Source: an uncultured Ulvibacter sp.
Lineage (GTDB): Bacteria; Bacteroidota; Bacteroidia; Flavobacteriales; Flavobacteriaceae
DNA: 64,000 nucleotides
Assembly: GCA_913063405.1 (NCBI GenBank)
Contig: CAJXZB010000008.1
Location: 33,527-97,526 of the forward strand
Direction of reading: 5' to 3'
Both the position numbers and the translations under genes were made by a program. The notes under the pieces were generated by a model. That model saw nothing but the letters and a program-made list of their open reading frames with translations, had not been told where the DNA came from and did no database searches. Positions within the stretch are counted from its first letter, which is position 1, and each line of letters starts with the position of its first letter. Shown piece after piece: positions 42,955-52,038 of this stretch.

Positions 42955-44799
42955 ATGGCAGATATCATTCAACTTTTACCAGATCATGTGGCGAATCAAA
43001 TTGCTGCGGGAGAGGTCGTTCAACGCCCAGCTTCGGTTGTAAAGGAGTTGTTAGAAAATGCTATTGATGCTGGAGCAACCGAGGTTACTTTGGTAATTAA
43101 AGAAGCAGGAAAGACATTAATTCAGGTAATCGATAATGGGAATGGAATGAGTACAACAGACGCCCGTTTGTGTTTTGAACGTCATGCTACCTCAAAAATT
43201 AAATCGGCTGAAGATCTTTTCAGTTTACACACCAAAGGATTTCGAGGAGAGGCTTTGGCTTCTATCTCGGCAATTGCACATGTGGAGTTAAAAACAAAGT
43301 CTGAAACTTCCGAAGTTGGAACGAAAATAACAATTGAAGGAAGTAAGGTAATTTCACAAGAACCGTCTGTAGTTCAACAAGGAACTACCATTTCTGTAAA
43401 AAACCTCTTCTATAATATTCCCGCTCGTCGTAATTTTTTAAAAAGTAATACAGTTGAGAGTCGTCATATAATAGATGAATTTCACAGGGTGGCGTTGGCC
43501 CATCCTCAAGTGGCGTTTCATATGCTCAATAATGGTAGTAATGTTTTTAATCTTCTCGCCAGTAATTCACGTCAACGTATTGTTGCTATTTTTGGTGCTA
43601 AAACAAATGAAAAATTAGTTCCTGTTTCGGAAGAAACAGAAATTCTAAAGATTGAAGGGTTTGTTATCAAGCCAGATTTTGTAAGAAAGAGCAGAGGAGA
43701 GCAGTTTTTCTTTGTTAATGATCGTTTTATTAAGAGTTCATATTTACACCATGCGGCACTGTCTGCCTTTGAAGGATTGATAAAAGAAGGAACTCATCCG
43801 GGGTATTTTTTATTTTTAGAGGTGGACCCAAAGTCGATTGATATAAATATACATCCTACCAAGACCGAGATCAAATTTGAAGATGAGCATGCAATGTATG
43901 CGATGCTTCGCTCAACCATAAAGCATAGTTTGGGACAGTTTAGTATTGCTCCTGTTTTAGATTTTAATAGAGATGCTGGCTTCGATACTCCCTATGAGTA
44001 TACGAAGAAATTCCCAGTGGCGCCGACAATAGAAGTGGATTCGAAATTTAATCCCTTCAGAAAAGAGTCTGGTGGGGTTGGAGCTTCTACTTTGAATTAT
44101 AAAAAAAATGATGGGGCTGCCTGGGAGTCCTTATATGTTGGCTTAAATGATGCCGATACGACCTCTGGTATTGCGAATATTGAATTTGAAAGTGAGGAAG
44201 TGACGGGAAAACTCTTCGAAGCGGAAACGGAAGAAGCCGGACAAACAACCTTTCAATTACATAACAAATACATAATTAGCCCAATAAAATCTGGCATGAT
44301 GATAATTCACCAGCATTTAGCACATCAGCGTGTTTTGTATGAAGAATTATTGAAAAACATTACGGTACAGGAGGCGGTGAGTCAGCAGTTATTATTTCCT
44401 TTGTTATTTAACTTTTCCAAGGGCGATGTAGCAATTTTGGAAAAAGTACGAGAGCAATTGGAGCATACTGGCTTTGTTTTTTCGACTACCAAAGAAGATA
44501 GTTTAGAAATAAGTGGGATTCCAGTGAGTTTGCCCGAAAGTCAAGTAACGGCTGTTTTAGAGCAGTTAATTAAAGATATTAAAGAAGAGGTACCAGATGC
44601 CGGTTTTAGTCAAAATGATTTACTGGTTAAATCTATGGCCAAAAGTATGGCTGTAAAGTCTGGTACGGCATTAACAAGAAAAGAGCAAGAGTATTTAATA
44701 AATCAGCTCTTTGCTTGTAAGGAACCGAGTATTGCTCCGAATAATAAGGCGATATTGGTAACAATGGATGTGAACGATTTTGATAAAAAATTTATTTAG
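42955..44799 (+). CDS. mutL: DNA mismatch repair protein MutL
   Basis: MutL links mismatch recognition by MutS to downstream excision. The N-terminal GHKL ATPase is complete: VVKELLENAIDAGATEVTLVI, IDNGNGM, LHTKGFRGEALASISAIA. A linker follows (about 330-440), then the dimerisation domain. The endonuclease motif DQHA(X)2E is replaced by HQHLAHQ (about residue 448), and the later ACR/CPHGRP-type Cys and His motifs read AKSMAVKSG and ACKEPSIAPNNK, so nicking activity is doubtful. It abuts the first rhomboid gene with no gap. Confidence 0.94.
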   Translation: MADIIQLLPDHVANQIAAGEVVQRPASVVKELLENAIDAGATEVTLVIKEAGKTLIQVIDNGNGMSTTDARLCFERHATSKIKSAEDLFSLHTKGFRGEALASISAIAHVELKTKSETSEVGTKITIEGSKVISQEPSVVQQGTTISVKNLFYNIPARRNFLKSNTVESRHIIDEFHRVALAHPQVAFHMLNNGSNVFNLLASNSRQRIVAIFGAKTNEKLVPVSEETEILKIEGFVIKPDFVRKSRGEQFFFVNDRFIKSSYLHHAALSAFEGLIKEGTHPGYFLFLEVDPKSIDINIHPTKTEIKFEDEHAMYAMLRSTIKHSLGQFSIAPVLDFNRDAGFDTPYEYTKKFPVAPTIEVDSKFNPFRKESGGVGASTLNYKKNDGAAWESLYVGLNDADTTSGIANIEFESEEVTGKLFEAETEEAGQTTFQLHNKYIISPIKSGMMIIHQHLAHQRVLYEELLKNITVQEAVSQQLLFPLLFNFSKGDVAILEKVREQLEHTGFVFSTTKEDSLEISGIPVSLPESQVTAVLEQLIKDIKEEVPDAGFSQNDLLVKSMAKSMAVKSGTALTRKEQEYLINQLFACKEPSIAPNNKAILVTMDVNDFDKKFI

Positions 44800-45534
44800 A
44801 TGGGGAGAATAACAGATACAGTTAAGGGCTTAATAATTGTGAACGTATTATTTTTTCTGGGAACTCAGTTTACAGGAGATGTCGCTTATAAACTGTTCTC
44901 GCTGTACTATTTTGATAGCCCAAACTTTAAATTATGGCAGCCTATTACGCACATGTTTATGCATGGGGGTTTTGGACATATATTGTTCAATATGTATGGT
45001 CTATGGGCATTTGGGACCCCGCTTGAAGAACGTTGGGGGCGAAATAAGTTTTTATTCTTTTACTTTTCTGCTGGCCTTGGAGCGGCATTGGTTCATACTT
45101 TGGTTAACTATTACCAAGTTCAAGGTGGAATGGATGCATTGCTTGCGGCTGGGGTTTCTCAAGGTCAAATAGCCGACCTTCTGGCTACAGGAAGCTATAA
45201 TTCAAGTATATTAAGTAGTGTTCCTCAGGATACTATACAGTCTTTATATGATGCTTATAATACTCCAGCTGTTGGCGCTTCGGGTGCCGTTTATGGAGTG
45301 TTGGTGGCATTTGGACTAATGTTTCCTAATGTTGCACTAATGCTAATCTTTTTGCCCGTTCCAATTAAGGCGAAGTACTTTATCCCTTTAATAATTCTTG
45401 GGGATTTATTTTTTGGAATTACAGGTTCTCCTTTTGGAATTGCTCATTGGGCTCATATTGGTGGTGCCTTGTTTGGGTTTATTATGGCCTATTACTGGAA
45501 GAAGAATAGTTTTAACGATCATCGGTGGAATTAG
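44800..45534 (+). CDS. Rhomboid family intramembrane serine protease
   Basis: The 244-aa polytopic protein carries the rhomboid set: MFMHGGFGHILFNMYGLWAFGTPLEERWGRNKFLFFYFSAGLGAAL in the L1/TM2-3 region, the nucleophile motif VGASGAVYGVLVA (GxSG, about residue 165) and the catalytic His in HWAHIGGALFGFIMAY. An insertion of about 60 residues between TM3 and the GxSG helix is notable but typical for Bacteroidota relatives. It starts right after mutL and precedes a second rhomboid gene. Confidence 0.92.
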   Translation: MGRITDTVKGLIIVNVLFFLGTQFTGDVAYKLFSLYYFDSPNFKLWQPITHMFMHGGFGHILFNMYGLWAFGTPLEERWGRNKFLFFYFSAGLGAALVHTLVNYYQVQGGMDALLAAGVSQGQIADLLATGSYNSSILSSVPQDTIQSLYDAYNTPAVGASGAVYGVLVAFGLMFPNVALMLIFLPVPIKAKYFIPLIILGDLFFGITGSPFGIAHWAHIGGALFGFIMAYYWKKNSFNDHRWN

Positions 45535-45536
45535 GT

Positions 45537-46409
45537 ATGGCAGCAAATAATCTTACATATCAGTTTAAAACAGCCAACATAGTTGTAAAGATAATCGCTA
45601 TTAATGTGCTTATCTTTTTATTGGTTCGGTTGTCGGCGTTTTTAATGCAAACTACACCAATGGCTGTTACAAGTTGGTTTGTACTACCAGATGGACTAGG
45701 AGCGTTTATAACTCAACCTTGGTCAATAATTACCTATAGTTTTTTACATTTCGGGTTCTTTCATATCTTTTTCAATATGTATATTTTGTATTGGTTTGGA
45801 AGAATCGTGCTAAACCTATTTAACGAAAAACGATTTCTCGCCATTTTTTTACTAGGTGCTATTTGTGGTGGTCTGTTATATATGTTAGCGTACAATTTGT
45901 TTCCTGTGTTTATAGGAACTAATGGTTATCTTTTAGGTGCCTCAGCAGCGGTTCGCGCTATTATGATTTTTATAGCCGCTTATTCGCCTAATACAGAGGT
46001 TATGATTTTTAGGTTTAGAATCAAACTATGGCATATAGGCCTTGCTGTTATTTTACTTGATTTAATTCAAATACCAACCTCTGGAAATGCTGGAGGACTT
46101 ATTGCGCATTTAGGTGGTGCCTTGCTCGGTTATCTTTATGCGATTCAATTAGCAAAGGGAAATGACATTGGTAAATGGTTTGAAAATATATTAGATTGGT
46201 TTGAGAATTTGCTTAAGCCGAGAACAAAAAAACCTTTCAGAAAAGTACATCGCACAACACAACAGAATTCCCCGCGTTCTAAGTCAAAAGTGGACGCTAG
46301 TGACCATCAAAAAAAGGTTGATGGTATCTTAGATAAAATTGGAAAGAGCGGCTATGAGAGCCTTACCAAAGCGGAAAAAGATTTTCTATTTAAGGCAGGA
46401 AAAGAATAA
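45537..46409 (+). CDS. Rhomboid family protein, second copy, with a C-terminal extension
   Basis: The protein has 290 aa from ATG 45537 (the ORF track GTG lies inside the preceding gene). It has the rhomboid HFGFFHIFFNMYILYWFGR and the His helix LIAHLGGALLGYLYA. The nucleophile motif is GASAAVRA rather than GxSG, so Ser remains but the following Gly is Ala. The C-terminus (about 220-290) is a basic cytoplasmic tail ending in DKIGKSGYESLTKAEKDFLFKAGKE, which is also seen at the end of other Bacteroidota rhomboids. Substrates unknown. Confidence 0.88.
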   Translation: MAANNLTYQFKTANIVVKIIAINVLIFLLVRLSAFLMQTTPMAVTSWFVLPDGLGAFITQPWSIITYSFLHFGFFHIFFNMYILYWFGRIVLNLFNEKRFLAIFLLGAICGGLLYMLAYNLFPVFIGTNGYLLGASAAVRAIMIFIAAYSPNTEVMIFRFRIKLWHIGLAVILLDLIQIPTSGNAGGLIAHLGGALLGYLYAIQLAKGNDIGKWFENILDWFENLLKPRTKKPFRKVHRTTQQNSPRSKSKVDASDHQKKVDGILDKIGKSGYESLTKAEKDFLFKAGKE

Positions 46410-46419
46410 AAACAGGGGA

Positions 46420-47496
46420 TTGTTGAAAAAATCAAGTTTTATTGTAAAAGTCATTTTCTGGCTAAATAATATTGCTGCCGTATTGTTGGTAGTTTCCTTT
46501 GTGTTGCCTTATTTTCCACCTAAATCTTTCCCGAACTTATCACTATTAAGCTTGGGTGTCTCTCCTTTGATTGTTCTTAATTTTGCTTTTGCGTTTTATT
46601 GGTTGCTTCGGAAGAAGCGGAAGATGTTCCTGTCGATTACGGTTCTGGTGCTTACCTACTTCTTCTTTAATCCTTTTGTTAAGTTTTCTTCAGAAGGGAA
46701 TACAGAAGATTTTGAAAATAGTGTTAAACTCATGTCATATAATGTGCATTTGTTCAATGCCTACGAAAAGAATTCAGATAAAAACGTTTCAGAGATATTT
46801 AGCGATTTATTGCAGCAGGAAGATCCAGATATTGTATGCATTCAAGAATACTACCGAGATAATGCCCCAGTTTTTGAAAACTATCCATATCAATACGTTC
46901 ATTTTAAAAAGACTACCAATAAGAAAGGGGTTACCAAAGAGAATACACTTGGACATGCTATTCTATCGAAATTTCCAATAGTGAATACTGGTGCTTTTGA
47001 TTTTATAAAAACCTATAACAACAGTATTTATACAGATGTGGTAATTAGAAATGACACTATAAGAGTCTATAACTTACATTTAAAGTCCATGAGCATTCTG
47101 CCTTCGGTTTCGTTCTTGCAAGATGGCGATAAGGATAAATTACGCCAGCGAATGGCAAATGCTTTTATGGCACAGCAAGAACAGGTAGAGGCCATCTTAG
47201 AGCATAAGAAATTGTCACCTTTTCCGGTATTGATATCTGGAGACTTTAATAATACGCCTTTTTCTTATATCTATCGGAAGGTTCAAGGAGACATGAAGGA
47301 TGCTTTCTTGGAAAGCGGAAATGGTTTAGGGACTACGTATCTGTTCGATTCTTATCCAATGCGGATTGATTATATTTTTGTTTCGGAAGAATTCGAAGTA
47401 CTAAAATTTAAGACGGTTAAGAAGACATTTTCAGATCATTACCCTGTTAGTGCTACCCTTGGTTGGGGTTTCGAAACTGAAGGAGCAAATCAATAG
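46420..47496 (+). CDS. Membrane-bound endonuclease/exonuclease/phosphatase family protein
   Basis: About 358 aa. Three hydrophobic segments (VKVIFWLNNIAAVLLVVSFVLPYF, LLSLGVSPLIVLNFAFAFYWLL, MFLSITVLVLTYFFF) precede an EEP domain with VKLMSYNVHLFNAYEKN, DIVCIQEYYRDN (catalytic Glu), TDVVIRNDTIRVYNLHLKSM, VLISGDFNNTPFSYIYRKV and RIDYIFVSEEFEVLKFKTVKKTFSDHYPVSATL (catalytic Asp and His). The start is uncertain: the ORF track ATG overlaps the rhomboid gene by 70 bases, and I prefer one of the two TTG codons (46420/46423) after an AGGGGA. It might be a nuclease or lipid phosphatase on the periplasmic side. Confidence 0.82.
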   Translation: MLKKSSFIVKVIFWLNNIAAVLLVVSFVLPYFPPKSFPNLSLLSLGVSPLIVLNFAFAFYWLLRKKRKMFLSITVLVLTYFFFNPFVKFSSEGNTEDFENSVKLMSYNVHLFNAYEKNSDKNVSEIFSDLLQQEDPDIVCIQEYYRDNAPVFENYPYQYVHFKKTTNKKGVTKENTLGHAILSKFPIVNTGAFDFIKTYNNSIYTDVVIRNDTIRVYNLHLKSMSILPSVSFLQDGDKDKLRQRMANAFMAQQEQVEAILEHKKLSPFPVLISGDFNNTPFSYIYRKVQGDMKDAFLESGNGLGTTYLFDSYPMRIDYIFVSEEFEVLKFKTVKKTFSDHYPVSATLGWGFETEGANQ

Positions 47497-48117
47497 TTAC
47501 CATATTTTCTGCTGTTCTAGATAATTCAGCGTATTAGGGCCTTCATTAAACAACAAATCTATGACCGATAGGTTGGGTAAAAACCCATGATGTTCCTCGA
47601 GTACCTGCGTATATGGATCTAAGTTGAACTCTTTTCTTTTCTTTACCTCAATCAAACTTCGTAAGTCCTTATGTGCAGTCTTGGGTTCGTAGCGTTCTGT
47701 TATAGACACTTCAGCTGTCACACCAATTAAATCACAAAGCAGCTCAAAAATCTGCAAATTAAAATCCAACAATGAGCTCACTGGGGTTTTGAATAATGGT
47801 TCCAACTCGTCTTCGTAATATTCGAAGAATGGGGAAGTTCGATAGGCAGTTTGTATTGACTTCCAATGGTGGGAAGGCCAAGGAAAGTTATTTTCTATTT
47901 GCACATCTTTCATCTTCAATCGACTGCCATTTTTAACGTGCTTAACAGGAATATTAAGTAACAACTCGCCATTGTTATGAGCGATATAAGTTCGGTTGCG
48001 ATAGGTCTGCTTTTGGTAATTGTCTTCAACTTCCAATACAATTTCCACCGCTTGAGAAACCGCTATCATTTGCACAATAGAGGGGAGATAAGCCGGATGA
48101 ATTAAAACTTTGGACAT
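47497..48117 (-). CDS. WbqC family protein
   Basis: The 206-aa protein has the WbqC-like start (MSKVLIHPAYLPSIVQMIAV), QTYRNRTYIAHNNGELLLNIPVKHVKNGSRLKMKDVQIENNFPWPSHHWKSIQTAYRTSPFFEYYEDEL and LDFNLQIFELLCDLIG, which are shared by this family. WbqC proteins occur in O-antigen and other polysaccharide loci and have no firm function. It ends at the base where the EEP gene of the other strand ends, and follows lepB by 26 bases. Confidence 0.85.
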   Translation of the reverse strand: MSKVLIHPAYLPSIVQMIAVSQAVEIVLEVEDNYQKQTYRNRTYIAHNNGELLLNIPVKHVKNGSRLKMKDVQIENNFPWPSHHWKSIQTAYRTSPFFEYYEDELEPLFKTPVSSLLDFNLQIFELLCDLIGVTAEVSITERYEPKTAHKDLRSLIEVKKRKEFNLDPYTQVLEEHHGFLPNLSVIDLLFNEGPNTLNYLEQQKIW

Positions 48118-48143
48118 AAGAAATCAATGAATAAACAATCCAA

Positions 48144-49721
48144 TTAACTACTTTTAGCCTTTCTTTTTTTTCTAAAGAAATCAAAGACAAACCAACCTGC
48201 CACAAAGATTAAAAAGAATTTAAAATAGGAAAATGGTTTGTCATCTCCACCCACTGTTGTGAACATGCGATTCCATCGTATTTTATTCATTACCCCTTTG
48301 GCGTTGGTATCCCAACTCATCCATACAAACACTGGTTTCCCAACCACATGAGTAAATGGTACAAAGCCCCACATACGTGCATCTTGAGAATTGTTACGAT
48401 TATCGCCCATCATCCAATAGTAGTCAAGTTTGAAAGTGTATTCCGTTAGTGGTGACCCATTTAAAAATACTTGAGTGCCAGATTGAGAAATCTTGTTTTC
48501 CATTCCTATTTCACTACCCTCATACACTTCTATAATACGTCTGTATAGGGGTAAGCTTTCTGGTGTAATCGCAACCGTTTTTCCGGCTTGAGGGATATAC
48601 ATAGGACCAAAGAAGTCTGTATTCCATTCATAGTTTGGACTATGTGGGAAAGCGACTGGGTCTGCGACTCCTTTTTGTCCTTTAATTCTGAAAATGGTAT
48701 CCATCTCTGGATAATTCTTAAACTTAGCGAAAGCTTCATCTGTCATCATTGCTCTAAACACTCGATAACTAGGTGGATTGTCCATTGGATACATATCCGT
48801 AATATCATATCGCTGCGCTGCATACAAAGGGTTCAGTTGTTTTTTCGTTCTAAAGGCATAACTAAATTGCAATTTAGCGCGACCTGGCAATTCGTTTTGC
48901 TTTCCATTGATATAAACATAGCCATCACGAATTTCGAGAGAGTCTCCTGGCAAACCAACACAACGTTTTACATAATTGGATTTTTTATCCAGAGGCTTAA
49001 TATCTACCTTACTTCGCGGATCCGTAATATTTGTCAAAGTATCTGGAGGCCAACTAAAGACCACAATATCATTTCTTTTTATCTTTTGAAAACCAGGAAG
49101 CCTAAAGTATGGTATTTGAAGGTTTTTTAAGTAGGATTTCGCTTTTAGTACCGGAATCGTATCATGCACCATGGGAAAAGATATCGGTGTCATCGGTGTC
49201 CTTGCACCATAATGGAACTTACTCACAAATAAGAAATCACCGACCAATAAAGTTTTCTCTAAGGAAGAAGTGGGGATAGTAAATGGTTGCATCACATAGG
49301 TGTGTACCACAGTGGCCGCGACAATTGCAAACAAAATAGAACTTACCCAGTCACCAACGCCAGTTCTGGGAACCAGACTTCTGTCTTTTATATGTGCCAC
49401 TTCCTGAGTATAATTAATATAATAGATATAAAGACCAAATGTTAAGAGGCCTAAAAGAGTATCGGTGTTACTATTTCTACCAAAACTTCGCAACGTCTCC
49501 ACCCAAATTACTGGAAACATTATTAGGTTTACAATTGGGATGAATAGTAAAATGGTCCACCACCAGGGGCGGTTAATAATTTTCATTAAAACAACCGCGT
49601 TATAAACAGGAATACCTGCTTCCCAAGCTTGCCTACCGGCTTTTATATATAATTTCCAAGTTCCTAGGAAGTGTATTACTTGAACTATAACGATAAAAAT
49701 CAACCAACCTGTCCAACTCAT
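48144..49721 (-). CDS. lepB: Signal peptidase I
   Basis: LepB cleaves signal peptides of exported proteins at the membrane. At 525 aa it is far longer than E. coli LepB, typical for Bacteroidota. There is a Gram-negative-unlike N-terminal region with three membrane segments (residues 1-130), then the catalytic Ser region MQPFTIPTSSLEKTLLVGDFLFVSKFHYG, the catalytic Lys region SNYVKRCVGLPGDSLEIRDG, and YYWMMGDNRNNSQDARMWGFVP. A C-terminal membrane segment (FKFFLIFVAGWFVFDFF) precedes the basic end. The signature PTSSLEKTL has Leu in place of the more common Met after the catalytic Ser. It is in the parAB-dapB-lepB-wbqC run. Confidence 0.93.
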   Translation of the reverse strand: MSWTGWLIFIVIVQVIHFLGTWKLYIKAGRQAWEAGIPVYNAVVLMKIINRPWWWTILLFIPIVNLIMFPVIWVETLRSFGRNSNTDTLLGLLTFGLYIYYINYTQEVAHIKDRSLVPRTGVGDWVSSILFAIVAATVVHTYVMQPFTIPTSSLEKTLLVGDFLFVSKFHYGARTPMTPISFPMVHDTIPVLKAKSYLKNLQIPYFRLPGFQKIKRNDIVVFSWPPDTLTNITDPRSKVDIKPLDKKSNYVKRCVGLPGDSLEIRDGYVYINGKQNELPGRAKLQFSYAFRTKKQLNPLYAAQRYDITDMYPMDNPPSYRVFRAMMTDEAFAKFKNYPEMDTIFRIKGQKGVADPVAFPHSPNYEWNTDFFGPMYIPQAGKTVAITPESLPLYRRIIEVYEGSEIGMENKISQSGTQVFLNGSPLTEYTFKLDYYWMMGDNRNNSQDARMWGFVPFTHVVGKPVFVWMSWDTNAKGVMNKIRWNRMFTTVGGDDKPFSYFKFFLIFVAGWFVFDFFRKKRKAKSS

Positions 49722-49845
49722 AATATGTTATTTGTTTTATAGCCTTAGACTACACTTTTTTTATTACTTATTCCCGCCAATTTCTATGGGGTGTATTAAA
49801 TTATTTTATCTCTCAAAGCTAATCAAGTTAAAGAGAGTTACAACT

Positions 49846-50547
49846 TTAACCAATCCCTAACACATCTTTCATGGTAAATATACCTGTTTTCGTCTGAAGC
49901 CACTCGGCAGCCAGGATCGCACCAATTGCGAATCCATTTCTGTTATGTGCTTCATGTTTAATTGAGATAGTATCAATTTCCGAAGTATAAGAAACTACGT
50001 GTGTTCCTTTTACATCGTTAATCCGCTCAGCAGTTATAGAAACTTCACCTTCTTTTGTTCCGTTCAATTTCCATTCTTTTTTTTCTGAATGTTTTAAAAT
50101 TCCTTCTGCAATTGATATCGCCGTTCCACTAGGAGCATCCTTCTTTTGTGTATGGTGAATCTCGGAAATAGAAACATTGTAATTCTTCCAAGTACCCATC
50201 ATTTTTGCAAGTTTTTCGTTCAGGTTAAAGAATAAATTTACTCCAACACTGAAGTTTGACGCATAGATAAAGCTTCCGTTACTCTCTTCACATAACTTTA
50301 TGATTTCATCATAATGATCCAACCAGCCCGTGGTGCCTGAAACCACTGGAATTTTTGCCTGAAAGCAATCTTTTAGATTCTTCACTGCGGCTTCTGGAGT
50401 TGAAAACTCGATAGCTGCATCTGCTTCTTCCAAGTTTCCTTCAGATAAACTACTAGAGCTTTTGAATACAATAATGTGCCCCCTATCTAGTGCTAATCGC
50501 TCGATGGTCTTTCCCATTTTTCCGTATCCAAGTAGAGCTAGTTTCAT
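49846..50547 (-). CDS. dapB: 4-hydroxy-tetrahydrodipicolinate reductase
   Basis: DapB reduces HTPA to tetrahydrodipicolinate with NAD(P)H in lysine/DAP synthesis. The 233-aa protein has the cofactor loop MKLALLGYGKMGKTIE, VSGTTGWLDH, the active-site ISEIHHTQKKDAPSGTA and the C-terminal HEAHNRNGFAIGAILAAEWLQ. It overlaps the DUF5683 gene by 4 bases (ATGA) and is followed by lepB after 124 bases. Confidence 0.96.
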   Translation of the reverse strand: MKLALLGYGKMGKTIERLALDRGHIIVFKSSSSLSEGNLEEADAAIEFSTPEAAVKNLKDCFQAKIPVVSGTTGWLDHYDEIIKLCEESNGSFIYASNFSVGVNLFFNLNEKLAKMMGTWKNYNVSISEIHHTQKKDAPSGTAISIAEGILKHSEKKEWKLNGTKEGEVSITAERINDVKGTHVVSYTSEIDTISIKHEAHNRNGFAIGAILAAEWLQTKTGIFTMKDVLGIG

Positions 50548-51140
50548 TTCAAACGGTAAGTGAGTGACAGTCCATAATTAGGCCGTGCGTTTAGAGAATT
50601 AAAATTCAAGTTTGGCTGTAGCGATAGATCATCGTTCACATTATATTGTCGTAGATGTGAATCTACATTGGCGTCTACAATATTAAGTAAGTAGAAAGCG
50701 ACCGTCACAATAATACTAACATCCTTATTTTTTTGAGCCGTTTTTTGAGCATCAATCAGTCGATCATCAGAAATCACAGGGGTAGAACCTGTTCCGTAGA
50801 ATTCATCATCTGTATATCCTGCTAATCGTCTTTTATAAGCGTCCCGAAAGCGATCATAGTCTTTATCGTTTTGAAGGTAGAAATAGATTCCGGCTCCCAT
50901 CCCAGCATAAACGATAGGAATTTTCCAATATTTTTTGTTATAAGCTTGACCTAATCCAGGGATCACTGCCGAATAGAAAGCAGCTCTAGCTGGAGCCAAA
51001 GGATCGTATGGCTCCTTTGCCGAGAGTGAATCCTTTACTACTAGAACCTTTTCTTCCTTAACAATTAAGGAATCTGTTTTTTGGGCAAAAATTGACATTG
51101 CCAGTAGAAAAAATAAGATATTGAGTGCCTTACTTTTCAC
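50544..51140 (-). CDS. DUF5683 family exported protein
   Basis: The 198-aa protein has an N-terminal signal (MKSKALNILFFLLAMSIFAQ), the family core PARAAFYSAVIPGLGQAYNKKYWKIPIVYAGMGAGIYFYLQNDKDYDRFRDAYKRRLAG, a second hydrophobic segment (VSIIVTVAFYLLNIVDANVDSHL) and a beta-strand end. DUF5683 is a Bacteroidota family usually found between parB and dapB, as here; its function is unknown. The start overlaps parB by 11 bases. Confidence 0.85.
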   Translation of the reverse strand: MKSKALNILFFLLAMSIFAQKTDSLIVKEEKVLVVKDSLSAKEPYDPLAPARAAFYSAVIPGLGQAYNKKYWKIPIVYAGMGAGIYFYLQNDKDYDRFRDAYKRRLAGYTDDEFYGTGSTPVISDDRLIDAQKTAQKNKDVSIIVTVAFYLLNIVDANVDSHLRQYNVNDDLSLQPNLNFNSLNARPNYGLSLTYRLK

Positions 51141-52032
51141 TTTTTATGAGCTTCAAGATACGTTGGAAATCTTCCTTATTTTTAAACGGAACTACTAATT
51201 GTCCCTTTCCAGAGTTAGAAACTTTTATATCAATCTTACTATTTAATAAGGACGTAAGCTCTTTTTTGGCATCCTTCGCAAAGGAAGGTGTCGATTTTTT
51301 TGAGGGTAAAGATTTCTTCTTATTACCTGATTTATATGATCTAACGATAGCCTCGGTATCTCTTACAGAGAGGTTTTTACTTACTATTTTTTCATAGATA
51401 TCCAATTGGAGACTGGCATCTTCCAAATTAATTAAAGCTCTACCGTGACCCATAGAAATAAAGCCGTCTCGCATCCCAGTTTGGATAATAGGGTCTAATT
51501 TTAATAAGCGAAGGTAGTTTGCAATTGTCGATCTATTTTTACCCACACGGTCACTTAGTTTTTCCTGAGTAACCTGAATTTCTTCTATTAGACGCTGATA
51601 GGAAATGGCAATCTCAATAGGATCTAGGTCTTGACGTTGGATGTTTTCAACCAGAGCCATTTCCAATGATTCTTGGTCATTTGCAATACGAATATAGGCT
51701 GGAACAGTTTTTAATCCAACTAATTTTGATGCACGAAAGCGTCGTTCACCACTTACTAACTGGTACCTATTAAAGTTTAATTTACGAACAGTTATAGGTT
51801 GAATAACTCCCAATTCTCTAATGGAAGAAGCCAGTTCCCTGAGAGATTCCTCATTAAAACTTGTACGGGGCTGAAAAGGGTTCACTTCAATAGCATCCAA
51901 CTCTAACTCTACAATACTGCCTACTACTTTATCTGCATTTTTGTCACTAACAGATTGAATATCATTAGAAGGGTCCTTCAATAATGCTGAAAGGCCTCGA
52001 CCTAAGGCTTGTTTTTTTGTTGCTTTCGCCAT
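51130..52032 (-). CDS. parB: Chromosome partitioning protein ParB
   Basis: ParB binds parS and spreads along DNA to organise the origin region. The 300-aa protein has the CTP/ParB core LDAIEVNPFQPRTSFNEESLRELASSIRELGVIQPITVRKL, LVSGERRFRASKLVGL (the GERR motif that binds CTP), NIQRQDLDPIEIAISYQRLIEEIQVTQEKLSDRVGKNRSTIANYLRLLKL (HTH) and a C-terminal dimer domain. It lies 6 bases behind parA. I did not find a clear parS palindrome nearby. Confidence 0.95.
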   Translation of the reverse strand: MAKATKKQALGRGLSALLKDPSNDIQSVSDKNADKVVGSIVELELDAIEVNPFQPRTSFNEESLRELASSIRELGVIQPITVRKLNFNRYQLVSGERRFRASKLVGLKTVPAYIRIANDQESLEMALVENIQRQDLDPIEIAISYQRLIEEIQVTQEKLSDRVGKNRSTIANYLRLLKLDPIIQTGMRDGFISMGHGRALINLEDASLQLDIYEKIVSKNLSVRDTEAIVRSYKSGNKKKSLPSKKSTPSFAKDAKKELTSLLNSKIDIKVSNSGKGQLVVPFKNKEDFQRILKLIKSEK

Positions 52033-52038
52033 CTTCTC

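Noticed and set aside
46571-46981. 136-aa plus-strand ORF inside the EEP gene
   Set aside because: It overlaps the EEP catalytic domain in another frame and has no features of its own.
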